A stretch of DNA of 64,000 nucleotides from Mixophyes australis (taxonomy: Eukaryota; Chordata; Amphibia; Anura; Limnodynastidae): NCBI GenBank assembly GCA_036250195.1, contig JAVHZZ010000071.1, positions 443,501 through 507,500 of the forward strand. Direction: 5' to 3'. The notes beneath the pieces are model-generated. The model made no database searches. It saw nothing but the letters and a program-made list of their open reading frames with translations, and had not been told where the DNA came from. A program made the position numbers and the translations under genes. Shown here piece by piece: positions 1 through 10,137 of this stretch (positions are counted from its first letter, which is position 1; each line of letters starts with the position of its first letter).

Positions 1-75
1 TTTCTTTACGGTATGACTTCTCTGATACTTAAGAAGTAATATTTTAGGAAAACATTTCCCACATTCTGAGTAGGA
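1..75 (-). pseudogene. C2H2 zinc-finger remnant
   Basis: Read on the minus strand, this short stretch encodes the end of a classical finger: a CSE-x-GKCF start, then K-x-LLLKYQRSHT and a linker-like VKK. It is one decayed finger; the fuller version, with further broken fingers upstream, is at 61060-61300. No open frame extends from it, so it is a relic of a minus-strand zinc-finger gene. Confidence 0.6.
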
Positions 76-629
76 CCAAGATTTACCTGGAGGAGGTGGG
101 AGGGCAGCCATAACCCCTGAGCTGCCTTAACCTAAGACCTCACCTACCTTTCCTTGAACAGTCACAATTTGTGTTGGTCAAATAGGCTGAACCTACTAGG
201 AAAGGTGTTTGGGCTGATCGGGGGGAACTCTTGGCAAACTGTGCATGGTTTGAGTGGATTGGCAATTGGCTTAAATTGTCCTGATTTTGCAATTGGTATT
301 AATGACAGGTATTGCACAGGTACTGGTCCCAGTGTACATATATTTTGCCTAAGGGAAGCTGACTTGTACAGTCAAACAAATATCTACAATAAAAAGTGTT
401 GCATCCCTCTCTCTCTGTGTAGTGAATAAAGCTCTTTTGAAATATGCCCATTGCAAGGGAATTTCTTATCCACATAAATATCTAGTTATTGCTACAGTAA
501 GAAGAAAAACACAGACACAATTCTTTCATTAGAAAATGTATTGCATGGAAATGGTAAAATAACTACATGCACAGTGTACACATAACAACATATACAACAA
601 AATCATAACTAGTACAATAAAGACATAAT

Positions 630-1174
630 GGGGCTTATTCAGAGTTGGACGCATTTGCGCACCAAACGTACGTTGGAAATAATGTAAACAAAAAAGTGGA
701 TTTACTCATTGATGTTGAGTCTCAAGACGCCTGCAGCTCAAAAACAGTTTCTTTGTGTCCAATGTAGGTCTGCCCCCCCCCCCGATATAGTGGGGTGCAG
801 ATATAAAATGTAATTAAAAATGGAAATGTCAATTACGCAATACTCAATCAGCAATTTAGAAACAGCTAAATAGGGCTGATAGTCATCATCATATACCTGC
901 ACCAAAAATCTAATACCTGCATGAGGTTCGAGCCCTAAAAGGCGTATTTGCAGATGTTATGTTACAATTACATGAACCCACCCATACTGTGCTCAGCCCA
1001 TGCATGCTAGTCCCTGCACATCCTTATTCTGCTTTTCCAGACAAAGGCGGACGGATGTCAGCGATATAAATAACTCTATATATGGACATATACTTTCTGG
1101 ATTTTGTAATCATTGCAGTATGAAAATACACATCTTATGCAAACAATGACCTACGTCTAACTCTAAATGAGCCC
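630..1174. mobile_element. Fold-back (MITE-like) element
   Basis: The ends form an imperfect inverted repeat: GGGCTTATTCAGAGTTGGAC at the left matches the reverse complement of the right end at about 18 of 21 positions. The interior is about 500 bp and non-coding. The same element sits at 61856-62400 in the duplicate. Size and structure suit a non-autonomous DNA transposon; no clear target-site duplication was seen. Confidence 0.55.
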
Positions 1175-1899
1175 GAATATATACATTTCCTTTATACAAC
1201 GATGGTAAAGATATTTTGCATTCCCCACTAGAGCAGATCAAGCTCCACCTAGTTTGATGTCTATGTACTGAAATACCAGCTGTGCGATGTTTTGCTTGTT
1301 TGTTCCACCTTCAGATTGCTTTATTTTATCTTGTACACACCATCCTGAAAATGTTACTACAAGCATTTATTTTCTTAGTAGCCTCCTTCCGTGATTTTAG
1401 CCATGTATTTATAACATCAGGGAGAGTGGATTATTTTCTTGCCCCAGGATACAACATAAAGCTGCTCACTGGGTACAATTATACAGAAAGCAAAGCAGAG
1501 CAACACAAACACACAGCTCTGCCCCGTGGTATCACCACACGGGTTAAACGTACAGAGGGAAACCAGGATGTGAAAGTTGTGTATTTACTAAAACTTGGAG
1601 TAAAGCCTATACAAGCCATTAAATACATGTGATGGTTGGAAACCCCTTTAATTATGCTTCTAAAAGGATTTTATTTTATACAGGGCTTTGTCACTAAAAA
1701 CAATACATTGGGTATAGTGAAACCTCCTAAAAAGCCTTGACATAATTGAGATTAAAGTTGCATTATCAAATAATTGTTACTTGTTACTCATTTGCCTCTT
1801 TCCAGCTCCAGGGTCTGCTCTATGCAGCCGCTTTTCCCGGGACACCTTCGTTTCTGGCTCCTCCGTGTACATATGGCTGTGGCAGTGGCTTGTGAGCAG
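1175..1899. other. Spacer, nothing recognised
   Basis: A 116-codon open frame (1282-1632, +) lies here and is preserved in the duplicate copy, but it shows no recognisable domain, no splice context and AT-rich composition. Its preservation is explained by the recency of the duplication. I do not call a gene. Confidence 0.4.
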
Positions 1900-2127
1900 G
1901 AGGTCCAATCAGAAGCCACAATCTCCATGACTGCAACTCCTGATTGATCATCCTGCTTACTCATACTTCTACCTCGGGGAGATCAAAAGGGGGCGGGGTG
2001 AGTCGATCGCATAATTTGGCCCTGCGCCAAAATGTCAATTAAGTCAGAGCTGTGAGATGAACCACGGAACCACGAGAAACACTTGTGCATGGAGCAGGCC
2101 CCGGGGCTCCAGAGAGAGGAGGAGCAG
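1900..2127 (+). promoter_or_regulatory. Possible promoter and first coding exon
   Basis: A CCAAT motif (near 1903) and a GC-box (GGGGGCGGGG, near 1989) precede an ATG at 2089 in fair context. Thirteen codons follow (MEQAPGLQREEEQ) and end exactly at a strong donor, CAG|GTGAGT, at 2127/2128. GC content is well above the surroundings. No downstream exon was identified on this strand, so this may be a relic promoter. The segment is repeated at about 63140-63355 in the duplicate. Confidence 0.25.
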
Positions 2128-2650
2128 GTGAGTAACATGATAACATGCAACAATTAGGTGGTAATGCAGATTTAGGTGCTCCTCTGCTGCAGCATATCAC
2201 CATTATGACAGTGTATTGTCTTGTCATCACAATATTCAACAGAAAGGGACTTTTAAAGAATATATATACATGATAGGGCACCAGAATACGTGTACAGCAG
2301 CTGTAGCAGTTAATAGATTGGAGAGAACATGAGGACTGGAATATCCAAATCAGTTTAAGACAAAGAATAAGACTCTAGAAACACTGTATCTACTTAATCA
2401 GGGAATTTATTTTACATTTAGATAACATTTAACATGTTTCATTCCTACAGATTAAATTTTGTTGTCTCTGAGGTACAAAATGAATAATGAACAACATGGG
2501 AATTACTAAACAATTGGTTATTTTAATAAAAGTATAATTAATTATGGGGTAGTACAATGTAAGGAATGTGAAGAAAGTATAATATCATATAAAACACAAG
2601 GCATCGGAAAGTATAGAAAATATATATTATATTTGAACTTGGAAGTTTTA

Positions 2651-2652
<2 letters not shown>

Positions 2653-2683
<31 letters not shown>
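2653..2683. repeat. (TA)n microsatellite
   Basis: A pure TA tract that is shorter in the duplicate copy near 63880. This is the main length difference between the two duplicated blocks. Confidence 0.9.
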
Positions 2684-2686
<3 letters not shown>

Positions 2687-2689
2687 AAA

Positions 2690-3595
2690 CAAATAAAGGA
2701 TATATCTGGCGCTGATCACCACAGCGTAACTAATTTAAAATAGTAAGATGGAAAATGTATAAATATACAATATATAACACTTGAGTCCCGTATCCACAGT
2801 ATATAAAATATCACTTGACTCTAGTGAGAGTGGCAGCCTCGATAGCCTGAAGCCAGATGGTTAGTCTGGACGGAATGGATTACTGCAACAGAAAAACAGT
2901 AATTGGGTTAACCCCCCAGTGCTATGTGCTGGAGGTGCAATGTATTTTAAAGTGTATTTCAATAAATATATAAATGTAGATATTGGCGCTGAAAGGGTTA
3001 GCCCAGGAGTAGAAATGTATAAAGTGATATGTGTGTTTATAAAATGTTATTTCAAATGTGTATAAAACAAAAGAAATTGCTTCTCACCCCACTGCTGGTC
3101 CAGTGAGGATCGGAGCTCAGCCAGAGCTTTAATTCCTCCACTCCGCTTCCCATTTGTAAGTACAGGATGACTGGAGTGTCGGAGGGGTCTCCAATCCCTG
3201 ATGGTACAGTGGGGGCTGCAGGAGCAGCCCCTGGATAAAGTAGGAGCCAGGAGCTCTCTGTGTGTAAACTCCGCTGGCAGCTGTAGTTCAGTGGCTTCTG
3301 GAGGAGACTTGCAGAGGCGCCTCCTAGATTCACACATGAATCCAGGAGTCCCAGTCTGCAGGGCACCATACTGGAGCTCAAAGAGCCTGGGGACAGCTGG
3401 TGGCAACACTATTCTCCTACAACTCATGTGCAGTTGGCATTCACAGTCGGTGAATATCTGCTGACAGGTGACACCAGTAGAAGTGGTCAGTAACAGCCAG
3501 ATACAGACAGTAAGAAGGAAACCCAACTAAACTGTTTAAGATCTCCCTCTCCAAACACTGGGTAGCAGAGTAAGCCCATCCAGTCACAGTTTATA
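2690..3595 (+). other. Unassigned; possible 5' LTR/leader of the gypsy remnant
   Basis: This stretch directly precedes a gypsy gag remnant. Near 3597 it runs into ACTGGTGGCAAGC, which resembles the primer-binding region that follows vertebrate gypsy LTRs. No second LTR copy exists in the window to prove it. Two overlapping minus-strand frames at 3047-3526 show no domain and are left out. Confidence 0.25.
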
Positions 3596-3596
3596 A

Positions 3597-5660
3597 CTGG
3601 TGGCAAGCAATTTGATAATGCTAGGGGGTTTTTATTTGGAGAGCCGAGTTACTCAAGTGAAGAGCTCCTTCCACACAAGGGAATGCAAAAGATGGTTAAC
3701 TACACCGCAATGTCCAAGGTAGATCTCGAAATCCTGTGCAAAGTAAGAAAAATTGTACAGTAAAAAGTCATCATCTGCTGCACCATGATTTGGGTCCTGT
3801 CACTTTACCGAATTTGAGGACGGTGTTGGAGACAGTGATTTACACTTGCAGGTGTTTGGAATGATTTCTAAACTCCATGCTTTGTCCAAAAAGGAGTGGG
3901 TCAATTATTTGGTCCTTACAATGCAAGGGCGTGCATTAGAGGCCTATTGTGTATTGACCCCAGATGACTGTGCAGACTCTGAAGTGGTAAAGAAAGTTCT
4001 CTTTAAGTGCTACATTATTACCCCAGGAACCTACTGGCAGAAATGTGAGGATCTGGCAGAAGCCTTCTCATCAACCATGAGGAATTTGCTAACCAGCTGT
4101 GGCAGTTCGTGATGAGATGTGTGAATGGATCTGGTGTCAAGACCTGGGTGGATTTAAATGGTTTAATTTGCAGGGAGCAGTTGTCTCGCCGGTGCACACA
4201 GAGGGTGAAAAAATTGGTACTGGACCACAACACAATAATATTTGAAGTAGCGGCCCAGTTGGCAAATCAAAATGTAGTGGTTTGGCCACCCTGGCAGAAG
4301 CGCCAGTCTAGCAGCCAACACCAAAGAATTTTATGAATTGAAGAACATCCCTCTGCTGTTGATCACTCCGCCAAGCAAGTAGTTACAATCCTGTTCCACA
4401 AACTAGGTCCTTGTAATTAAAGCCACGGAGCCAGAAATATATTGAAAGTATTAAACTGTTTAATGTAGTGGAAAACACAGTCCATGTGATGCAAGTTAAA
4501 CACAGGCCAGATCAGTGAATAAACAGACTTCCAGGTATAAGGCAAATATCAGGTTTACCTCCAAGTGACAAGATAGAGATGAATGCTAAATGCTTACAGA
4601 AAAGCAGAAACTGGCTAAGCAAGGATTTCCACAGGAACAGAGAAAAAGCAAGGCAGTTAGTCCAAGGGTAAATAAACATTACAGGCACAGAAAAATTAAT
4701 GACCAGCAAAGGAAACTGGAAGAGGCAGGCATATATAGGAGACAATCAGGTGCGAATGATTAACATAGTGCAGCTAGTAGTCCCTGATAGTGAGAAGAGA
4801 ACAGCACCTCTGGTGGTTCACAGGTACTGCAGGGTCAATATAATAATAAATATAGTCCCAGAGGCAGGAGCTAAAGCAGCATCATGAGGCAGATCCTAAC
4901 AGTAGCCACTAACCCAGGTGCTTGTAGCTAGCTGCAATTCCACCCTGTTCCTGGAAGTCATCAGACTAGACGGGATAGGAAGTGTTATGGCTGTGGGAAA
5001 ACCGGTCACCTAAGGCCAGACTGTCCCACAGGCTGACTTGCATACCCGACTAAGGGAGGTGGGCCTAAAAAGATTGTTCTTGCCCCAGAAAGTCCAGTGG
5101 CGTATGTCACAGAGAAAAGTGACTCAGTGAAGAGGCCAAAAAGACACCCAAAATGAGGTGGAAGCACCCAAGTTGGACCATTGCAGGGAGAAGGCCTGAG
5201 AGTCTCAGGGACCTCAATCACTGTGGTGAGCCCCCCATCCTTGCTGAACCTGCTGCAGCATTGCCAGGCTAGACTGCCAAAGTCACAGTTCCAGATGGAC
5301 TCGAAGTGCCCACGGTGAGGGTACGTCTCGATTGGGGAGCTGGCAAATAAATGTGAGATGTGCTCCTGGGAAACGATCTTGGTCATGGGATGTGGACAGG
5401 TTTTTGTCATCCCCATTACCCAGAGTCAAGCTGTCAGACTACATGCTACAGGAGTGGCAGTCTAGAGGAAAAGACCCAAGCTACTAGACAACAAGAGCTG
5501 CAACAACATTTTCCAGCCCAAAAGAAAAGGTTGAAGCTGCTAGATCATCAGGACTTAGCCAGCTCTTTACCACAGAAAATACCCCATTCCCCAGCAATGC
5601 AGAGTATGTTGTTTCCAGCACATCTGCCATTAAATATGGTGGAAAATATTACGTTATGAA
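3597..5660 (+). pseudogene. Decayed Gmr1-like gypsy gag (SCAN-like) with zinc knuckle
   Basis: The frame from 3846 contains GRALEAYCVLTPDDCADSE, then VKKVLFKCYIITPGTYWQK. After a frameshift near 4080 it continues as FANQLWQFVMRCVNGSGVKT and REQLSRRCTQRVKKLVLDHN. This pattern is that of the capsid region of Gmr1-like gypsy elements, from which the vertebrate SCAN domain derives. A solo LTR (4383-4901) interrupts it. Downstream at about 4980-5035 there is a CCHC knuckle (CYGCGKTGHLRPDC) followed by stop-ridden protease-like sequence to about 5660. Frameshifts and stops make it non-functional. The family call rests on motif recognition, not alignment. Confidence 0.7.
4383..4901 (-). mobile_element. 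Solo LTR inserted in the gypsy gag
   Basis: A 519-bp block splits the gag reading. On the minus strand it begins TGTTAGGATCTGCC and ends ACAGGATTGTAA, and it is flanked on both sides by GTAG (4379-4382 and 4902-4905), a 4-bp target-site duplication. The gag sequence resumes after it. No internal region is present, so it is best read as a solo LTR left by LTR-LTR recombination, of a different gypsy family from its host. Confidence 0.65.
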
Positions 5661-6150
5661 CTTGATATTGAGGCTGGTTGGGTGAAATAGACCTTTTATT
5701 AAATGGAAATGCTATTAATTTAATTTTTGGGCTGGTGGGGGTGAAATTGATTTAAAAATCAAATCGGAATGTTATTAATCTAATGTTGGGGAAGGTTGGG
5801 AGGAAGGAAGTTTATTAAACATAAACACTAAGAATATACTGTTGGGGTTTTTAGGGGGGAGGAGGCCTAATTATTAAACATGGGAGCTATTAATTTAAGG
5901 TTGGGGCTGTTTGGGGGGTAGGAGGCTTATTTATTAAATTTAAGTATTTATTTAAGTATTTAAGTATATTAATTTAATGCTGGGCTGGTTGGGGTAAAAT
6001 ATCCTAATTATTAAATGTGTACTAATTTATTGTTTTGGACTGGTTGGGTGGGGGGGGTGTTGGGTTTGTTTAACTGTTAATGCTGAGAATGCTATTAATT
6101 TAATTTTAGTTCTGGTTGGGGTAAGAAGGCCTATTTATTAAATACAGAAC
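5650..6150. repeat. Degenerate minisatellite
   Basis: About seven diverged copies of a roughly 65-75 bp unit. Each combines a T/A-rich part (ATTAATTTAA, TTTATTAAA) with a G-rich part (GGGGCTGGTTGGGG). Spacing and sequence vary, so the array is old. Confidence 0.7.
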
Positions 6151-6151
6151 A

Positions 6152-7097
6152 CTAGTAATGCCATGGTGGTTGGGTGCCTAGAGTGTTGATTATAAGCACT
6201 GAAGGGCACCCAAACTTTATCTCGCTATCCCTTAGAATCTTTAATAGCGATGCCCAATGTAAACCCCTAAAACCTAACCATCTAACTGAATCTGCCCGAG
6301 AAAATTTGCTCAAATCATGAGCAGGACCACTCTTACCGGCCCAAAAAACAAATGAATGGCCGACCAGCCAAAAATGCTTCCCATCCTGCCGTGAACCTGC
6401 CACATGGAGTAAAATGCACATAAAACAAATTTCAAGACATAATACATGGTATTAGAGAAAGACACTACTATATATTTGCGTGCAACGCAGGGTGACCCAT
6501 GCGGAGGTAAAACCGGAAACCCCGGGGTGCCACAAGCCAATCAGGCCCCCGGGGAAAAGAAATGGCAAATCCCTCCACGCCTCCTTTTAACAAGACAAGC
6601 AACGCATGTCATGGGTCAGCCTTACCACATTTCATTATTAAGCCTAAAGCGCAACAGCTGGCCTAACATACTGTTTGAAACACTTAGACCTTCACCTACC
6701 CGAAGCCACGATACTCTGTTCCGACACACCCTCCTCCGCCGCTACTGTAGCCGCTCCTATTCTAAAAGAATGAGTCCCATAGTCTGCTGTATCCAATCCA
6801 AGTTTAGCAATACAATTCTTAAAGACCGCGGAAAACTAGACCTTCGTAAGGGGGTACCTATCATGGTGCCTAAGCCAATTACCACCAGGAGCAGGGGACA
6901 TATCTCTATACAATCTTGTAAACTCAAGCAGGCAAACTGCAATATCCTGATTACGATGCTAGGTAATCCACCGCCCCCTACCCAAAGGATCAGTCTTCAA
7001 TCTATGGATCTTACAAGCTATGTTATCATTCTTAACCACAACATTTCTGTGAAGTAACCCTGAACTGATTGCCGATCTAAGCTAACAACTCACCTGT
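6152..7097 (-). mobile_element. Ngaro-like element A, 3' part (recombinase and hydrolase)
   Basis: On the minus strand, 7030-6640 encodes a degenerate tyrosine-recombinase end: LYRDMSPAPGG, then YGTHSFRIGAATVAAEEG (the H-x-x-R motif) and KCFKQYVRPAVAL (the catalytic Tyr region), with two in-frame stops. At 6415-6175 follows the start of an SGNH-hydrolase ORF (LVGHSFVFWAGKSGPAHD). This is the gene order of vertebrate Ngaro retroelements. The 5' portion of the same element resumes after 10138, because element B is inserted at 7097/10138. Element A is old and dead. Confidence 0.75.
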
Positions 7098-7499
7098 AAA
7101 CCGCTTATGGTGGACAACCTTCTATACCATCTTTAACCTTTACCAGAGTTAACTTAACAACTAAAATAACGACACAGAGACTTGAATTGGCGTTTGAAAG
7201 GTCAGGAATTTATTATAGGCGAAACCTGCTGGGGAAAAATTGGTGGCCAACATAAACAGACCAATCAGCATCCAGGCCACACCTACTAGTTGTAAATTCC
7301 GTCCAAACTAATTTGGACTCGAATAGGCGTAAAATGCCAAACTCCCCCATTTGGCATATTAGCTGAGGCCCGCCCGCCTAAGCGGAGCCCCTTAACCCCG
7401 AAGGGCTATTCTGCTAATTGCCCAATCCCTTTAAGAGGAGAGTGCCTACTACGCCTTCAATGTAACAAAATGGCCGCTGATTGGGCTGCTTACCGCCAC
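7098..7499 (-). repeat. Ngaro B repeat B2
   Basis: 402 bp, differing from B1 (7770-8171) at about two positions. It forms the 3' terminus of element B. Confidence 0.9.
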
Positions 7500-7550
7500 T
7501 TGTAAACACAAGTCCAATATCAATACCACAATATGGGATGGGTGGGTGGG

Positions 7551-7769
7551 TAACAAATCTATCCGGCAAGAGGAAGTCACATCCTTTTCCTATATGTTAT
7601 AAGCCTCCTCAGGAAAGCAAACCCCTCCCCTTCCGGCTCCACTGATTGGATAACTCAGATTTCTACCACAACCCAGATAAGTTAACTCCTGGTATGCCTG
7701 TACTTTTTCCTCTGCCTGCCCCCTCAGCGTTTATATCACCTCGGTCTCATTCAATCCCTCTGTTGTATT
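7551..7769 (-). repeat. Ngaro B repeat A2
   Basis: 219 bp, matching A1 (9919-10137) at a constant offset of 2368 with one visible difference. It abuts B1 directly. Confidence 0.9.
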
Positions 7770-8171
7770 AAACCGCTTATGGTGGACAACCTTCTATACC
7801 ATCTTTAACCTTTACCAGAGTTAACTTAACAACTAAAATAACGACACAGAGACTTGAATTGGCGTTTGAAAGGTCAGGAATTTATTATAGGCGAAACCTG
7901 CTGGGGAAAAATTGGTGGCCAACATAAACAGACCAATCAGCATCCAGGCCACACCTACTAGTTGTAAATTCCGTCCAAACTAATTTGGACTCGACTAGGC
8001 GTAAAATGCCAAACTCCCCCATTTGGCATATTAGCTGAGGCCCGCCCGCCTAAGCGGAGCCCCTTAACCCCGAAGGGCTATTCTGCTAATTGCCCAATCC
8101 CTTTAAGAGGAGAGTGCCTACTACGCCTTCAATGTAACAAAATGGCCGCTGATTGGGCTGCTTACTGCCAC
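7770..8171 (-). repeat. Ngaro B repeat B1
   Basis: 402 bp, matching B2 at an offset of 672. It follows the hydrolase ORF, as expected for the internal B copy. Confidence 0.9.
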
Positions 8172-8218
8172 AGCTAAGGTTTCCCACCAGGAACCGCAGC
8201 CCGCCACCAACCGACCTC

Positions 8219-8790
8219 TCATAGCCAAACAAGAAAACCAAATATCTGCTCTATAAAGTATGCCATACCCAAATCAGACAAATGTACACCATCGGGCCTA
8301 TAGTACTGCGTCAACACAGCCCTTATGGACGGATAACTAATGCAGCCACCACCTACTTCCTGAAAGATCTTCCGAACCACCCTATTTACCTTCCCACAAG
8401 CTTTCTCAATCCGTGCCGGTTTATCCGCCCCTCTCCAATTGCGCCTAGGGATAATATCGGACCATGTAAGGTGAACTGTTGGCCAATGTAACTTAATGGC
8501 CCCGACATCAGATCTTATATGTTCAATGAGCTCTAAACTGGACCACTTACCCAGGTCATTCACCCCAAGGTGAATTACAAGTTCTAAAGGGCGCCCAAAC
8601 CTACTCTCGGTGTCTTTTAGTATCTTCAACAGAGATTCCCAACGCATACCCCTAACACCTATCCATCTTATTGACTCCGCCCTGGAAAATTTGCTCACAT
8701 CATGAGCAGGGCCGCTCTTACCGGCCCATAAAACAAATGAATGGCCTACCAGTCAAATACTCCTCCCATCCTGACGTACACCTGCAACAT
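8219..8790 (-). pseudogene. SGNH/GDSL-type hydrolase ORF of Ngaro B
   Basis: SGNH hydrolases are esterase/lipase-fold enzymes; vertebrate Ngaro elements carry one as an accessory ORF of unclear role. Visible blocks are VGHSFVLWAGKSGPAHD (block I, GHS in place of GDS), LVIHLGVNDLGKWSS (block III, G-x-N-D) and YRPDGVHLSDLG (block V, D-x-x-H). The frame from about 8698 to the stop at 8219 is open. One in-frame TGA lies just before VGHSF (near 8750), so the copy is either read from a downstream start or inactivated by one mutation. The recombinase ORF lies immediately upstream on the same strand. Confidence 0.8.
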
Positions 8791-9035
8791 GGAGTAATGT
8801 ATTAGTAGTAAATTAAATGGCAAAACGTAAAACATAATTAATACTGAAAACAAAAAACTGCCACATTCGCGCATAATGCAGGGTGACCCATGCGGAGGTA
8901 AAACCGGAAACCCTGGGGTGCCACCGCCAATCAGGCCCCCGGAGAAAAGAAATGGCAAAACCCTCCGCGCTCCCTTTCAACAAGGTAAGCAACGCAACGT
9001 CATAGGTCAGCCTTATTACATCGCCCTGTCTAAGG

Positions 9036-9325
9036 CTAGAGCGCCACAGCTGGCCTGACATACCGCTTAAAACACTTAGACTTCCATCTACCCAAAGCCA
9101 TAATGCTCTGCTCAGACACACCTTCTTCTGCCGCTACCGTAGCTGCCCCTATCCTAAAGGAATGCGTCCCATAGTCCGCTGCACTCAAACCAAGCTTAAC
9201 CACGCAATTTTTGAATACCGCTGAAAATTGAAACTTTGTAAGGGGAAAACCATTACCATGTCTAAGCCAATAACCACCGGGAGCAGGAGACATATCCCTA
9301 TACAACCTTGTCAATTCTACTGGGC
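9036..9325 (-). pseudogene. Tyrosine recombinase C-terminal domain of Ngaro B
   Basis: The recombinase would integrate the circular cDNA of the element. The frame reads VELTRLYRDMSPAPGGYW, then FSAVFKNCVVKLGLSAADYG, THSFRIGAATVAAEEG (H-x-x-R) and GRWKSKCFKRYVRPAVAL (the Tyr region), ending at a normal stop. The catalytic-domain end is intact. The N-terminal half, including the first catalytic Arg, is missing because a deletion at about 9325 fuses this domain to the gag-like segment in another frame. Confidence 0.8.
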
Positions 9326-9631
9326 TGCAGGGGCATCCACGGGCCCTCCTGGAGCGCCCGCATCTAACATGGCCGCCGAAATCGGGATGGACTGACGCGC
9401 ATGCGCGCGCGTCTGCGTGCGCGTCGTCACGCATGCGCAGAAACTTTTACTAGCCGCCGCGGCCGCAGCGGAACCGCCGGGGACACCCACCCCACTACCC
9501 GAGAGGGGGGAAGAGGAAACACCCGTCGGCCAGGCCCGGATCTGGGCTCGCCGCTTACTAAGGGCCGAGGGGGGGGAACAAGCCTCAGCGAGGCGGTGGG
9601 GTGGAACCCTAACTCTCTTGGCCCGGAGCAT
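9317..9631 (-). pseudogene. Gag-like 5' ORF fragment of Ngaro B (CpG-rich)
   Basis: A 104-codon frame starts MLRAKRVRVPPHRLAEACSP and includes an Ala-rich run. It is very CpG-rich, unlike the flanks, and lies 3' of a pyrimidine-rich tract (9640-9770 on the minus strand) that could serve as a splice acceptor region. Position and composition suit the N-terminal gag-like ORF of a Ngaro element. It runs directly into the deletion junction with the recombinase, so the protein is truncated. No domain could be named. Confidence 0.45.
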
Positions 9632-9891
9632 AATGGGGGAAGGAAAAGGTAACAAAAAACAAACAAGAAAAAGAGAGAGGGGAAAGGTAGGGGAGGAAGG
9701 GACAAGAACTAGGGGAAGAAGATAAGGTGGAGAAAACAAGGAGGAGAATGGATTGGGAACAAATGTGAAAAGAAAAGAACACTGAAAATACAACTTAAAT
9801 AAACACGATCACAGTAATAAATGCAATACCAAAAACAGTATAACACAGTTAAAAAACACAGTGAAAAAACAGTTTATGTAGCAATACTTAC

Positions 9892-9911
9892 CAGGACAGC
9901 AGAGAGCCCAT
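9892..9911 (-). CDS. Candidate 5' mini-exon of Ngaro B
   Basis: An ATG followed by GSLLS codons ends at CTG|GTAAGT, a strong donor, just inside repeat A1 on the 3' side. A pyrimidine tract ending in CCCTAG lies about 160 bp downstream. This suggests that Ngaro B transcripts splice a tiny first exon to the gag-like ORF. It is an inference from splice motifs only. Confidence 0.3.
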
Positions 9912-9918
9912 ACTCACT

Positions 9919-10137
9919 TAACAAATCTATCCGGCAAGAGGAAGTCACATCCTTTTCCTATATGTTATAAGCCTCCTCAGGAAAGCAAACCCCTCCCCTT
10001 CCGGCTCCACTGATTGGATAACTCAGATTTCTACCACAACCCAGATAAGTTAACTCCTGGTATGCCTGTACTTTTTCCTCTGCCTGCCCCCTCAGTGTTT
10101 ATATCACCTCGGTCTCATTCAATCCCTCTGTTGTATT
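9919..10137 (-). repeat. Ngaro B repeat A1
   Basis: 219-bp 5' terminal repeat of element B, matching A2. Its outer edge abuts the reverse-transcriptase remnant of element A. Confidence 0.9.

Larger units (their letters stand above)
1..2788. repeat. Long direct duplication, copy 1
   Basis: This stretch recurs in the same orientation at 61227-64000 with about 1 % substitutions and a shorter TA tract in the second copy. It carries the same landmarks in the same order: a zinc-finger remnant, a fold-back element, a GC-box/CCAAT segment and a TA tract. The left edge is cut by the window start and the right edge of copy 2 by the window end, so the true length is unknown. It could be a tandem segmental duplication of a zinc-finger cluster unit or an uncollapsed haplotype in the assembly. 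Confidence 0.95.
7098..10137 (-). mobile_element. Ngaro-like element B with split direct repeats
   Basis: Read 5' to 3' on the minus strand the order is A1 (10137-9919), internal DNA, B1 (8171-7770), A2 (7769-7551), a 51-bp spacer and B2 (7499-7098). A1/A2 (219 bp) and B1/B2 (402 bp) are nearly identical: I see one difference in A and two in B. This A1-internal-B1-A2-B2 layout is the signature of Ngaro-type tyrosine-recombinase retrotransposons. The interior keeps a spliced gag-like 5' part, the end of the recombinase and an SGNH hydrolase, but no reverse transcriptase. It is a young, internally deleted, non-autonomous copy inserted into element A. Confidence 0.85.

Noticed and set aside
154..429. 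91-codon open frame, also present at 61380-61655
   Set aside because: Preserved only because the region is duplicated; no domain, no splice context, and amino-acid changes between copies look random.
1282..1632. 116-codon open frame repeated at 62508-62858
   Set aside because: Identical in both copies because of the recent duplication; AT-rich, no domain. I could not show it to be a gene.
6446..7057. 203-codon plus-strand frame
   Set aside because: It lies antisense to the Ngaro recombinase and hydrolase remnant, which explains the sequence better.
9401..9725. Plus-strand frames in the CpG-rich block
   Set aside because: Low-complexity Arg/Gly/Glu-rich shadows of the minus-strand Ngaro gag-like ORF.
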